DNA from: SVEL01 sp964573715 | GTDB taxonomy: Bacteria; Bacillota; Clostridia; Lachnospirales; Lachnospiraceae | DNA length: 32,364 nt | Direction: 5' to 3' | NCBI GenBank assembly: GCA_964573715.1 | Contig: CAZNKR010000025.1 | Location: 1-32,364 of the forward strand | Shown here: positions 7,316 to 14,493 of the stretch, piece by piece | Layout of the letters: each line of letters opens with the position of its first letter | How positions within the stretch are numbered: position 1 is the stretch's first letter | Translations under genes and position numbers: made by a program | Notes under the pieces: generated by a model | Told to the model about the DNA's origin: nothing | The model's input: the letters and a program-made list of their open reading frames with translations, nothing else | The model's database searches: none

Positions 7316-8272
7316 ATGAAAAAAAGATTCCTAGTAATGACTATAGCAGCTTCCATTGTTTGCAGTTTTTGCGCATCCTGTAGCTTCTCTAGTTCATCAA
7401 CTAAGGGTAATTTTGAGGGAACAGCGGTATCTGAAGCAAATACAACTTCTTTTATAGAAGCACCCATCCAAAATTTTGCTTTTGATGGACATATTTTAGT
7501 AAATGATTATCCACGTTATGACGCATTTGGCGCATACAGTCTGTTAAATGATAATCAAAAATCACTTTGGAAGGCTTATTTTGACATATGGAATTCCAGG
7601 GAACTAAATAAGACTTATGATTTTTCAAAAATGACACGAGCTGAAATTGACACTGTAAATGTCTTATTTATCAGCCAATTTCCGGCAGGGACAGCTCTTA
7701 GTTTTGGATACAAGGATTCTGAATCATTTTCCCAAGACAAAACCTACTCTGGTGTTTATCTTGAAGGTTTAAATTATGATAATACATCCCGCGTGGATGA
7801 ATTATACCTAATTGCCTCGGATATTCTTGAATCTATCGAATGTGATGGAACAGATGAATCAAAAGCCTACGCCATAGCTAAATGGGTAGCTAATAACATT
7901 ACCTACACCACTGAGAAAACTTCAGATTTATCTATTGGTTATATTTCAGGTTTATACAATGCTATAATTTATCGACAAGCAGATTCTTCAGGTTTTGCCA
8001 AAGCATATACTTACCTATGTACTATTGCTGGTCTCAATGCAATTAATGTTTACGGATCTAATAGAATAACCAATGAAGATTATGAATGGAACATGATTTC
8101 CATAGACAATAATTGGTATCATGTAGATACCTCTATGATGACCACAGATAACTACTATCGCTATTTCAAGCTAACAGACGGTGAAATTCTCGTTGATCAT
8201 TCAACATCAATTTTATATACTGATTTTGAAACAAACATGGATTTTATTCCAGCTACACCTTTGGCAAACTAA
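7316..8272 (+). CDS. Lipoprotein with degenerate transglutaminase-like domain
   Basis: The 318-residue product starts with a lysine-rich, hydrophobic signal peptide ending CASC, so Cys22 is the likely lipidated residue, although Cys at -3 is not a standard lipobox residue. A Ser-rich linker follows. Residues about 180-275 follow the transglutaminase-like (papain-fold) pattern: KAYAIAKWVANNITY, DSSGFAKAYTYLCTIAGL, DYEWNMISIDNNWYHVDTS. In active family members these segments read C-x-G-Y-A, H-A-W-N and H-V-D. Here the Cys position is Ser224, the His position is Tyr256, and only the Asp (Asp271) remains. It is therefore probably a non-catalytic, extracytoplasmic binding protein. Start ATG follows AAGGAG. 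It is monocistronic, with its own promoter and a strong terminator. The fold call is good; the role is unknown. Confidence 0.8.
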   Translation: MKKRFLVMTIAASIVCSFCASCSFSSSSTKGNFEGTAVSEANTTSFIEAPIQNFAFDGHILVNDYPRYDAFGAYSLLNDNQKSLWKAYFDIWNSRELNKTYDFSKMTRAEIDTVNVLFISQFPAGTALSFGYKDSESFSQDKTYSGVYLEGLNYDNTSRVDELYLIASDILESIECDGTDESKAYAIAKWVANNITYTTEKTSDLSIGYISGLYNAIIYRQADSSGFAKAYTYLCTIAGLNAINVYGSNRITNEDYEWNMISIDNNWYHVDTSMMTTDNYYRYFKLTDGEILVDHSTSILYTDFETNMDFIPATPLAN

Positions 8273-8278
8273 AAAAAT

Positions 8279-8310
8279 AACCGTTGAGAAAATCAAAATT
8301 CTCAACGGTT
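8279..8310. terminator. Bidirectional terminator between lipoprotein gene and uraA
   Basis: A perfect 12-bp stem (AACCGTTGAGAA, 8279-8290, with 8299-8310) and an 8-nt loop, flanked by T-rich sequence on the right and an A-tract on the left. It can therefore end both the plus-strand lipoprotein gene and the minus-strand uraA transcript. Confidence 0.85.
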
Positions 8311-8355
8311 TTATTTTTAATATGTTTTTGTAATTATTATTTAATTACTTTGTAA

Positions 8356-9729
8356 TTATTTTTGAAGTATATCTTCTTTAATAATTTCGCCTTCTTCTTT
8401 CGAATCGAAATCATAATCTTTTCCTGGTAAAATTGCATTAAGGATAATACCTGATATAGCTGCTATAGCTAATCCAGTAAGAGTAATAGGAGTATCAGCA
8501 ACTGTAAATGTAATTCCTTGTGTAAATCCTAATCCGCAAACAAGAATAACTGCTGCTATTATAAGGTTTCTTGATTTAGTAAAATCAACCTTGTTCTCAA
8601 CAACATTACGAATACCTACAGCAGAAATCATTCCATAAAGTATAAAACTTACACCACCAACAATGGCAGCTGGTACAGAGCCGATTACCTCAGCAACCTT
8701 TGGAATAAAGCCAAGAACAATAGCAAAGCATGCTGCAATTCTAATAACTCTAGGATCATGTACACGGCTAAGTTCAAGTACACCTGTGTTTTCACCATAT
8801 GTTGTATTTGCAGGTCCACCTACTGCTGCTGAAAGAGATGTTGCAATACCATCACCAATAAGTGTTCTGTGTAAACCTGGCTCTTTTATAAAATCTTTTC
8901 CTGTTGTTGCTGAAATAGCCGAAATATCGCCAACATGCTCCATCATTGTTGCAAGAGCGATAGGAGCCATAACAAGAATAGAAGAAATATTAAACTTACA
9001 TAATACAAAGCCTGGAAGTCCAACCCAGCTAGCTTCTTTTACAGCATCAAATGCAAGGATTGCTGTACCATCAGCATTGTGTAATCCACATGCATTCATT
9101 ATAATAGCTGCTACATAAGCAACAACAACTCCCATAAGAATAGGAATAATCTTAAACATGCCCTTGCCCCAAACATTAAAGATAACTATTGTTGCCAAGG
9201 CAATAAGTGCAATAATCCAGTTTGTAGAGGCATTTGAAACTGCACTAGGTGCAAGTGTAAGACCTATACAAATAATGATTGGTCCTGTAACAACTGGTGG
9301 TAAAAACTTCATAACACGCTTTACTCCAACTGTTTTAACTAAAATTGCAAGTATCAAATAAAGTAAACCCGCTATAACTACACCACCACATGCATATGGA
9401 AGTTTTTCGCCCATAGTCATATCTGCGAATTCTCCTGTATTCATAGTTGCAATTGTTTGATATCCACCTAAAAATGCGAATGATGAACCCAAAAACGCTG
9501 GAACCTGAAGTTTTGTACATACATGGAAAAATAATGTACCAAGTCCTGCGCATAATAATGTTACCTGAACTGAAATACCTTCACCATTAAAGTAATCTTT
9601 AGAGTTAAGTAAGATTGGAACTAAAATAGTTGCTCCGAACATAGCAAACATGTGCTGAAGTCCTAAAAGAAGCATTTTAGGTATACCTAGCTTTCTAGCA
9701 TCGGTAATTGTTTCTTTCTGATTATTCAT
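8356..9729 (-). CDS. uraA: Uracil permease, NCS2 family
   Basis: UraA imports uracil with protons across the cytoplasmic membrane. The 457-residue protein has the many hydrophobic segments of the nucleobase:cation symporter-2 family and the signature region TTYGENTGVLELSRVHDPRV. An early GLQHMFAMFGATILVP motif is also typical of uracil-type members. Start ATG at 9729 is preceded by AAGGAGG. It is divergent from upp, the enzyme that uses uracil once inside, which supports uracil over xanthine as substrate. The 206-bp intergenic space holds a promoter for each gene; no PyrR-binding leader was recognised. Confidence 0.93.
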   Translation of the reverse strand: MNNQKETITDARKLGIPKMLLLGLQHMFAMFGATILVPILLNSKDYFNGEGISVQVTLLCAGLGTLFFHVCTKLQVPAFLGSSFAFLGGYQTIATMNTGEFADMTMGEKLPYACGGVVIAGLLYLILAILVKTVGVKRVMKFLPPVVTGPIIICIGLTLAPSAVSNASTNWIIALIALATIVIFNVWGKGMFKIIPILMGVVVAYVAAIIMNACGLHNADGTAILAFDAVKEASWVGLPGFVLCKFNISSILVMAPIALATMMEHVGDISAISATTGKDFIKEPGLHRTLIGDGIATSLSAAVGGPANTTYGENTGVLELSRVHDPRVIRIAACFAIVLGFIPKVAEVIGSVPAAIVGGVSFILYGMISAVGIRNVVENKVDFTKSRNLIIAAVILVCGLGFTQGITFTVADTPITLTGLAIAAISGIILNAILPGKDYDFDSKEEGEIIKEDILQK

Positions 9730-9762
9730 GACAGAATATCCTCCTTAATTTTTCTAGATAAA

Positions 9763-9791
9763 ATTATAAATTTTTTCTAAAGATTTTACAA
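9763..9791 (-). promoter_or_regulatory. uraA promoter
   Basis: Minus-strand TTGTAA (9786-9791), 17-nt spacer, TATAAT (9763-9768), about 33 nt upstream of the uraA ATG. This gives a short leader, too short for a classical attenuator. Confidence 0.6.
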
Positions 9792-9879
9792 GCAAAATAT
9801 ACAAATTTCCCTATATTTCTATTTTTTTACAATATTCACAAAAACTCCCCCTATATTATCCACAAAAGCTTACTCTATA

Positions 9880-9908
9880 TTGACTTATTTTTCATTTTCA
9901 AATACAAT
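9880..9908 (+). promoter_or_regulatory. upp promoter
   Basis: TTGACT (9880-9885), 17-nt spacer, TACAAT (9903-9908), followed by AGGAGG at 9925-9930 and the upp ATG at 9936. Near-consensus boxes and ideal spacing. Confidence 0.75.
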
Positions 9909-9935
9909 TTAAGTATTAAAACTCAGGAGGCTGAC

Positions 9936-10574
9936 ATGGAAAAAATGGAAAATGTCATCGTGCTTGATCATCCTTTGATACAGCACAAAATATCAATTCT
10001 TAGAAATGAACAAACTGGAACAAACGAATTCAGAGCCCTTATAGAAGAAATCGCTATGCTTATGGGATACGAAGCACTTCGCGATCTCCCTACAGAAGAT
10101 GTTGAAATTAAGACACCTATTGAAACTACAAAGACTCCTATAATAGCAGGTAAAAAGCTTGCTATAGTTCCTATTTTAAGAGCAGGTCTTGGTATGGTTA
10201 ATGGAATCCTTGCATTAGTACCATCTGCAAAGGTTGGTCATATTGGTCTTTATCGTGATCCCGAAACACATGAGCCACACGAATACTACTGCAAACTTCC
10301 TGCTCCTATCGACCAAAGAACAATCGTAGTTGTAGATCCTATGTTAGCAACAGGTGGTTCCGGTGCAGAAGCTGTTAATTTTATAAAGCAGCATGGTGGC
10401 AAAAACGTTAAGTTTATGTGTATTATTGCAGCACCAGAAGGACTTAAAAGACTTCACGAAGCTCATCCAGACATTCAGATATATGTTGGTCATCTTGATA
10501 GATGCCTTAATGAAAACGCATATATTTGCCCAGGTCTAGGAGATGCAGGAGACAGAATTTTCGGTACAAAGTAA
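9936..10574 (+). CDS. upp: Uracil phosphoribosyltransferase
   Basis: Upp joins uracil to PRPP to make UMP, the key step of pyrimidine salvage in the cytoplasm. The 212-residue length is typical. The sequence opens like the family (VIVLDHPLIQHKISILRNEQ), carries PILRAGLGMVNG (79-90) and the PRPP loop VVDPMLATGGSG (132-143), and closes with the uracil-binding region YICPGLGDAGDRIFGTK. AGGAGG lies 5 nt before the ATG. Divergent to uraA and closed by its own hairpin terminator, so it is monocistronic. Confidence 0.98.
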   Translation: MEKMENVIVLDHPLIQHKISILRNEQTGTNEFRALIEEIAMLMGYEALRDLPTEDVEIKTPIETTKTPIIAGKKLAIVPILRAGLGMVNGILALVPSAKVGHIGLYRDPETHEPHEYYCKLPAPIDQRTIVVVDPMLATGGSGAEAVNFIKQHGGKNVKFMCIIAAPEGLKRLHEAHPDIQIYVGHLDRCLNENAYICPGLGDAGDRIFGTK

Positions 10575-10580
10575 TATTTT

Positions 10581-10610
10581 AAAGCACAGGCTTATGTCTG
10601 TGCTTTTTTT
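10581..10610 (+). terminator. upp terminator
   Basis: A 9-bp stem (AAAGCACAG, 10581-10589, with CTGTGCTTT, 10598-10606) and a T run to 10610, starting 6 nt after the upp stop. The next gene begins only 11 nt later. Confidence 0.85.
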
Positions 10611-10621
10611 GAAAGGAACTT

Positions 10622-11836
10622 ATGAACTTTATAATATTTAAAGGCAGCGTGGAGACCCTTGAATTTTTTTCAAAGCAAATTGGTGACGAACTAACAAAAC
10701 TTGGGCATAACGTATTTACCTTCAACCTTGCTAATGAATTTTTCTCAATGGACAACCTTATTCCATATTGCCATATGAGCTGTTCCCCACCTATTTTAAT
10801 TACATTTAATCATATGGGAATTTCCGGGGAAACTATTTTTTTAGACAAAAACGGTGATTCTTTTTTTGACGAATTTAAAATATCTGTTGTTAATATTATT
10901 GTTGACCATCCGTTGTACTATCACAAGGTTATGAAATATATTCCAAAAAAATACGTTCAAATATGTATAGATGAAGAGCATACATTATATATGCATCGTT
11001 TTTATCCTAATATTCCTGTTTCCAAAACAATGTATCTAGCAGGTTGTGTTTGTCCAAAAGCTACTATGACCACCACTCATTCTGGTAATCTTCTACCTAT
11101 TAAAATCAAAGATAGATCTATGGATTTTTGCTTTTGTGGAAACTATACACCTCCATCTAGGTTTATTAAACATCTAGATAATTTAAACTTAGAATATAAA
11201 GAATTCTATATGTCCATATTAGACACTCTTAAAAATGAACCACATAGAGAACTTACAGACGTTCTTTCAAGTGCCATTTATTCTAGTCTTGGAGATGTAT
11301 GTGATAAAGATCTTGATGCTGCAATGTCTAATATGATATATGCTGATTTATATACACGTTTTTATTTTAGAGGCAAGGTTATTCAAACACTGGTTGATTC
11401 TGGCTTTCACATTGATGTTTTTGGAAATGGCTGGGACCTTCTTGATTGTCGTAACAAGAATAATCTCATTCAACATGGAAGTGTAAAAACCATAGATTGT
11501 CTCATGGCCGCTGCTAATTCAAAATTTTCCCTTAATGTAATGCCTTGGTTTAAAAATGGTTGTCACGACCGAGTTTATAGCAGTATTATGAATGGCAGTA
11601 TATGTATTTCAGACAAAAGCCTCTACTTGTCTAATCATTTTTGCGATGATGAAAATATTATTCTTTATGATTTATCTAATATTGACAGGCTTTCTAAAAG
11701 ACTTTCTTTGCTGTTAAATGATTATGACAAAATGCATTCCATTGCAGACCGGGGATATTTCATGTCTGTAGAAAAGGAAAGCTGGCATTCTAGAATTAAT
11801 TTTATTTTAGATGTAATAAATCAACGATTTTTGTAG
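10622..11836 (+). CDS. Glycosyltransferase family 1, CgeB/DUF3880-like
   Basis: The 404-residue cytoplasmic protein has a GT-B-type layout. The N-terminal half has short strand-helix repeats, including VVNIIVDHPLYYHKVM. The C-terminal half contains GFHIDVFGNGWDLL, SKFSLNVMPWFKNGCHDRVY and SSIMNGSICISDKS, close to the C-terminal domain of CgeB-like glycosyltransferases (PF13524), where the Asn-Gly-Ser/Cys region binds the nucleotide sugar. There is no signal peptide or membrane segment. GAAAGG lies 6 nt before the ATG. It stands alone between the upp terminator and a sensor-domain relic, with no other glycan gene nearby, so acceptor and pathway are unknown. CgeB glycosylates spore surface or other proteins in some Firmicutes; extending that role here would be speculation. 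Confidence 0.75.
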   Translation: MNFIIFKGSVETLEFFSKQIGDELTKLGHNVFTFNLANEFFSMDNLIPYCHMSCSPPILITFNHMGISGETIFLDKNGDSFFDEFKISVVNIIVDHPLYYHKVMKYIPKKYVQICIDEEHTLYMHRFYPNIPVSKTMYLAGCVCPKATMTTTHSGNLLPIKIKDRSMDFCFCGNYTPPSRFIKHLDNLNLEYKEFYMSILDTLKNEPHRELTDVLSSAIYSSLGDVCDKDLDAAMSNMIYADLYTRFYFRGKVIQTLVDSGFHIDVFGNGWDLLDCRNKNNLIQHGSVKTIDCLMAAANSKFSLNVMPWFKNGCHDRVYSSIMNGSICISDKSLYLSNHFCDDENIILYDLSNIDRLSKRLSLLLNDYDKMHSIADRGYFMSVEKESWHSRINFILDVINQRFL

Positions 11837-11865
11837 AAAAATAGGTCGTATAGGTATAAAATTAG

Positions 11866-12339
11866 TGTAGTACGTTAGTTTCATCCTTCCTTACATATGT
11901 ATTAGCTACAAAAGATGTAGAAGCTTCTGTTGAGTTATACACAGAACAGGTTGATTCTGCTATGACATCTAAGCTTAGTATGATTACATCTGTTGCTGCT
12001 GGTATCGATTCTGGATGTTTTACCGACAAGAGCGATATTTTAGCTTATGTAGATTCTATGGTAGCTGCAGATAGTCAGGTATCAGCCGTTTACTCTTGCT
12101 ATGATGATAATTCGGTTATTATGAGTGGTGGTTGGGTACCACCAGCTGACTTCGTTATTTTAGATCGTGTATGGTACAAGGAAGCTCAAGCTAATCCAGA
12201 TAAAGTGTTCATATCTGACCCATACGTTGATGAACAAACTGGAGGAATTTGCATTACCTTATCTAAAGCCACTTATACCAATGGCAAGGTTTCAGGTGTT
12301 GTAGGTATGGACATGTATATGGATAATCTAAATAAATAG
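11866..12339 (+). pseudogene. dCache sensor-domain relic (chemoreceptor or sensor kinase)
   Basis: The frame opens after a TAG at 11863-11865 with no usable start and reads LATKDVEASVELYTEQVD, then KLSMITSVAAGIDSG, VWYKEAQANPDKVFISDPY, DEQTGGICITLSKA and VSGVVGMDMYMDNL before stopping. This is the membrane-distal half of a double-Cache domain, the extracytoplasmic ligand sensor of methyl-accepting chemotaxis proteins and sensor kinases. The first transmembrane helix, the second Cache half, HAMP and signalling parts are all missing. An ATG at 11962 could start 125 codons but lacks a signal peptide and a ribosome binding site. The codons are otherwise intact, so the truncation looks recent or the fragment was moved as a block. 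Confidence 0.75.
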
Positions 12340-12351
12340 AATTAATAATAT

Positions 12352-12405
12352 GAACCGGTAGCTTAAATTTAGAATATTATTCTAATAAGTTATCGGTTCC
12401 TTTTT
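12352..12405 (+). terminator. Terminator after the sensor-domain relic
   Basis: GAACCGGTAGCTT (12352-12364) pairs with AAGTTATCGGTTC (12387-12399) over 13 bp with two G-U pairs. The loop can form a further AGAAT/ATTCT stem, and a T-rich tail follows from 12401. A good terminator persisting behind a broken gene suggests the relic was once the end of a real transcription unit. Confidence 0.75.
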
Positions 12406-12486
12406 ATTTAAAATCTTAAAACAAAATCAACTTTATTTAAACATATGGTTTAAAATTGTATTATATTTAAAGGAATGTTCAAAAAT

Positions 12487-12701
12487 GAATTTTTTCTAAT
12501 ATTTTATTGTTTTGTCAATATTAATTGAACTTTTTTTCTAATATTTTATTATTGTATTAATTTTAATTGAACTTTTTATAGTGTTTTTAATATTATATTA
12601 TCAATTAATTAAACTTATGTAGTATTTTTAATAAATTTGTCATTTTATATTGAACTTTTTGATACTCTGTGCTATTATTTGTTCACTATTAAATTGAACT
12701 T
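12487..12701 (+). repeat. Ladder of six TTGAAC-type motifs, 40-44 bp apart
   Basis: The motif AATTGAACTTTTT or a variant recurs with its G (or A in copy 4) at 12487, 12527, 12569, 12611, 12652 and 12696. Spacings are 40, 42, 42, 41 and 44 bp, about four helical turns. Copies 2, 3, 5 and 6 are strongest (TTGAACTTTTT); copy 1 reads TGAATTTTTT and copy 4 TTAAACTTAT. The sequences between copies are AT-rich and only partly alike. Several copies double as -35 boxes: copy 5 TTGAAC has TATTAT 17 nt downstream, copy 6 has TATATT 18 nt downstream. The array fills most of the 403-bp space before the XRE-aminotransferase gene, so it may be an operator ladder, a set of duplicated promoters, or both. Confidence 0.65.
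12650..12679 (+). promoter_or_regulatory. Likely main promoter of the XRE-aminotransferase gene
   Basis: TTGAAC (12651-12656 region, copy 5 of the ladder), a 17-nt spacer and TATTAT just before 12680 give the best sigma-A type match in the region. A second possible start uses copy 6 with TATATT near 12720, very close to the AAAGGA ribosome binding site. The choice between them is not decided by sequence alone. Confidence 0.45.
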
Positions 12702-12742
12702 TTTAATGTTTATAGCATATATTTCTAGAAAGGAATTAAATT

Positions 12743-14245
12743 ATGAGCAAAGACTTATTCACAGTAAGATTTAATGAAGCTATGAAGAATAACGGATTAA
12801 AGCAAGTTGATATTATCAAGGCAGCATCCGCGGCAAATATAAAGCTTAATAAAAGTCAAATAAGCCAATATGTTAGCGGGAAGGCCATCCCAAGAGAAAA
12901 TGTCGGTCACTTCCTTGCTGCTATATTAGATGTTGATTTTAACTGGTTATACGGAAATGAAGTAACTTTAACTAATAATACAAATACAAAACTTGATACC
13001 TATTCAAGCCAGAAAAGGACTAATCCTATGAGAGAATTTAAGAAATCAACAAAACTAGATAATGTACTTTATGACGTTAGAGGTTCAGTTGTTGACGAGG
13101 CTTCAAGAATGGAAGCTAATGGTACCCAAGTACTTAAACTTAATATTGGAAATCCGGCACCCTTTGGATTTCGCACTCCAGATGAAGTTGTATATGATAT
13201 GCAAAGTCAGCTTACAGAATGTGAAGGTTATTCGGCTGCAAAGGGTTTATTTTCCGCAAGGAAGGCAATTATGCAGTATTCTCAGCTTAAACAATTGCCA
13301 AATGTATCAATAGAAGATATCTACACCGGCAATGGTGTTAGTGAGCTAATCAATCTTAGTATGTCTGCACTTCTTGATAATAACGATGAAGTACTAGTAC
13401 CTTCTCCAGATTATCCTCTTTGGACTGCTTGTGTTACTCTAGCTGGCGGAACTGCTGTACACTATATTTGTGACGAGCAGTCTGAATGGTATCCAGATAT
13501 GAATGATATCAAGAAAAAAATAACTGATAAGACCAAAGCCATTGTAATCATAAATCCGAATAATCCAACTGGTGCCTTATATCCTAGGGAAGTTTTACAG
13601 CAAATTGTTGATATAGCAAGAGAACACCAGCTTATTATTTTCTCTGATGAAATATATGATAGACTTGTAATGGATGGTGAAGAACACATTTCAATTGCTT
13701 CCCTAGCACCTGATCTTTTCTGTGTTACTTTTAGTGGTTTATCAAAATCTCATATGATTGCTGGATTTAGAATTGGATGGATGGTTCTTAGTGGAAATAA
13801 AGCCCTTGCTAAGGATTATATGGAAGGTCTTAATATGCTTTCAAATATGCGTCTATGTTCAAATGTTCCTGCACAATCCATTGTACAAACTGCATTGGGT
13901 GGATATCAAAGTGTAAACAATTATATTATCCCCGGAGGAAGAATATATGAGCAACGAGAATATATATATAAAGCATTAAATGATATTCCCGGAATAAGCG
14001 CAGTTAAGCCAAAAGCAGCCTTTTACATTTTCCCAAAAATAGACACAAAGAAATTTAATATATTAAATGATGAAAAGTTCGCCCTTGACCTGCTACGTGA
14101 TAAGAAAATACTTATCATACACGGCGGCGGATTTAACTGGAAACAGCCAGATCATTTCCGCGTTGTATACCTTCCTCGTGTTGAAGTTCTTGAGGATGCA
14201 ACAAGTAAGCTTGCAGAATTTCTTTGTTACTATAAACAACATTAG
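12743..14245 (+). CDS. XRE-type regulator fused to AlaA-like alanine aminotransferase
   Basis: A 500-residue two-domain protein. Residues 1-72 are a Cro/C1-type helix-turn-helix (LKQVDIIKAASAANIKLNKS, then QISQYVSGKAIPRENVGHFL). A polar linker of about 23 residues follows. Residues 96-500 are a complete PLP-dependent aminotransferase very close to E. coli AlaA: LKLNIGNPAPFGF (131-143), NPNNPTG (271-277), SDEIYD (301-306), SGLSKSHMIAGFR with the PLP lysine Lys335, and ANVPAQ-type SNVPAQ with TALGGYQS. AlaA transfers amino groups between glutamate and pyruvate to make alanine. The fusion recalls MocR regulators (GntR plus aminotransferase fold), but the DNA-binding family differs and the enzyme looks fully active. 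It may sense alanine or PLP state and regulate itself through the upstream ladder (inference). ATG follows AAAGGA. An internal ATG at 13028 with AAAAGGA 8 nt upstream could yield the enzyme alone. An alanine/glycine symporter converges downstream. Confidence 0.88.
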   Translation: MSKDLFTVRFNEAMKNNGLKQVDIIKAASAANIKLNKSQISQYVSGKAIPRENVGHFLAAILDVDFNWLYGNEVTLTNNTNTKLDTYSSQKRTNPMREFKKSTKLDNVLYDVRGSVVDEASRMEANGTQVLKLNIGNPAPFGFRTPDEVVYDMQSQLTECEGYSAAKGLFSARKAIMQYSQLKQLPNVSIEDIYTGNGVSELINLSMSALLDNNDEVLVPSPDYPLWTACVTLAGGTAVHYICDEQSEWYPDMNDIKKKITDKTKAIVIINPNNPTGALYPREVLQQIVDIAREHQLIIFSDEIYDRLVMDGEEHISIASLAPDLFCVTFSGLSKSHMIAGFRIGWMVLSGNKALAKDYMEGLNMLSNMRLCSNVPAQSIVQTALGGYQSVNNYIIPGGRIYEQREYIYKALNDIPGISAVKPKAAFYIFPKIDTKKFNILNDEKFALDLLRDKKILIIHGGGFNWKQPDHFRVVYLPRVEVLEDATSKLAEFLCYYKQH

Positions 14246-14266
14246 AAATATGATAGCTACAATAGC

Positions 14267-14476
14267 AATATAAAACTTAAGTAGTAATATAAAAGCTCAA
14301 TAAATTGTTAAATAAATTTATNNNNNNNNNNNNNNNNNNNNNNNNNNNNNNNNNNNNNNNNNNNNNNNNNNNNNNNNNNNNNNNNNNNNNNNNNNNNNNN
14401 NNNNNNNNNNNNNNNNNNNNNAATATAAAACTTAAGTAGTAATATAAAAGCTCAATAAATTGTTAAATAAATTTAT
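14267..14476. repeat. 55-bp exact duplication flanking a 100-N gap
   Basis: Positions 14267-14321 and 14422-14476 are identical over 55 bp and directly border the N run 14322-14421. Exactly the same length of duplication borders the other 100-N gap, so this is best read as an unmerged contig overlap. Merging would leave one copy, which carries the complete terminator at 14446-14485. Confidence 0.9.
14322..14421. other. Assembly gap (100 N)
   Basis: A round 100-N placeholder between two contig ends that share 55 bp. There is probably no missing DNA here. It lies in the intergenic space between the convergent XRE-aminotransferase and symporter genes. Confidence 0.9.
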
Positions 14477-14485
14477 TGAGCTTTT
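14446..14485. terminator. Shared terminator of the convergent alanine genes
   Basis: A 16-bp perfect stem (AAAAGCTCAATAAATT, 14446-14461, with 14470-14485), an 8-nt loop and T-rich flanks on both strands. It can end both the plus-strand XRE-aminotransferase and the minus-strand symporter, whose stop lies 9 nt away. Confidence 0.85.
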
Positions 14486-14493
14486 TACTTTAA

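Noticed and set aside
8663..9118. Plus-strand open frame of about 150 codons opposite uraA
   Set aside because: It lies wholly inside the well-supported uraA gene on the other strand, has no ribosome binding site and shows no family motif; the same applies to the other long frames opposite nrdD, ileS, pyk, the CLC gene and plsC.
9730..9935. PyrR attenuator between uraA and upp
   Set aside because: Both leaders are short after the predicted start sites and have no terminator/antiterminator pair or PyrR-binding loop.
12487..12742. CRISPR array
   Set aside because: Spacing of about 42 bp with a short common motif looks superficially similar, but the repeated part is only about 11-13 bp, the spacers are AT-rich and partly alike, and no cas genes are present.
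14267..14476. Direct repeats of a mobile element
   Set aside because: Identical 55-bp flanks around a round 100-N run, with the same length at the second gap, are better explained as unmerged contig overlap.
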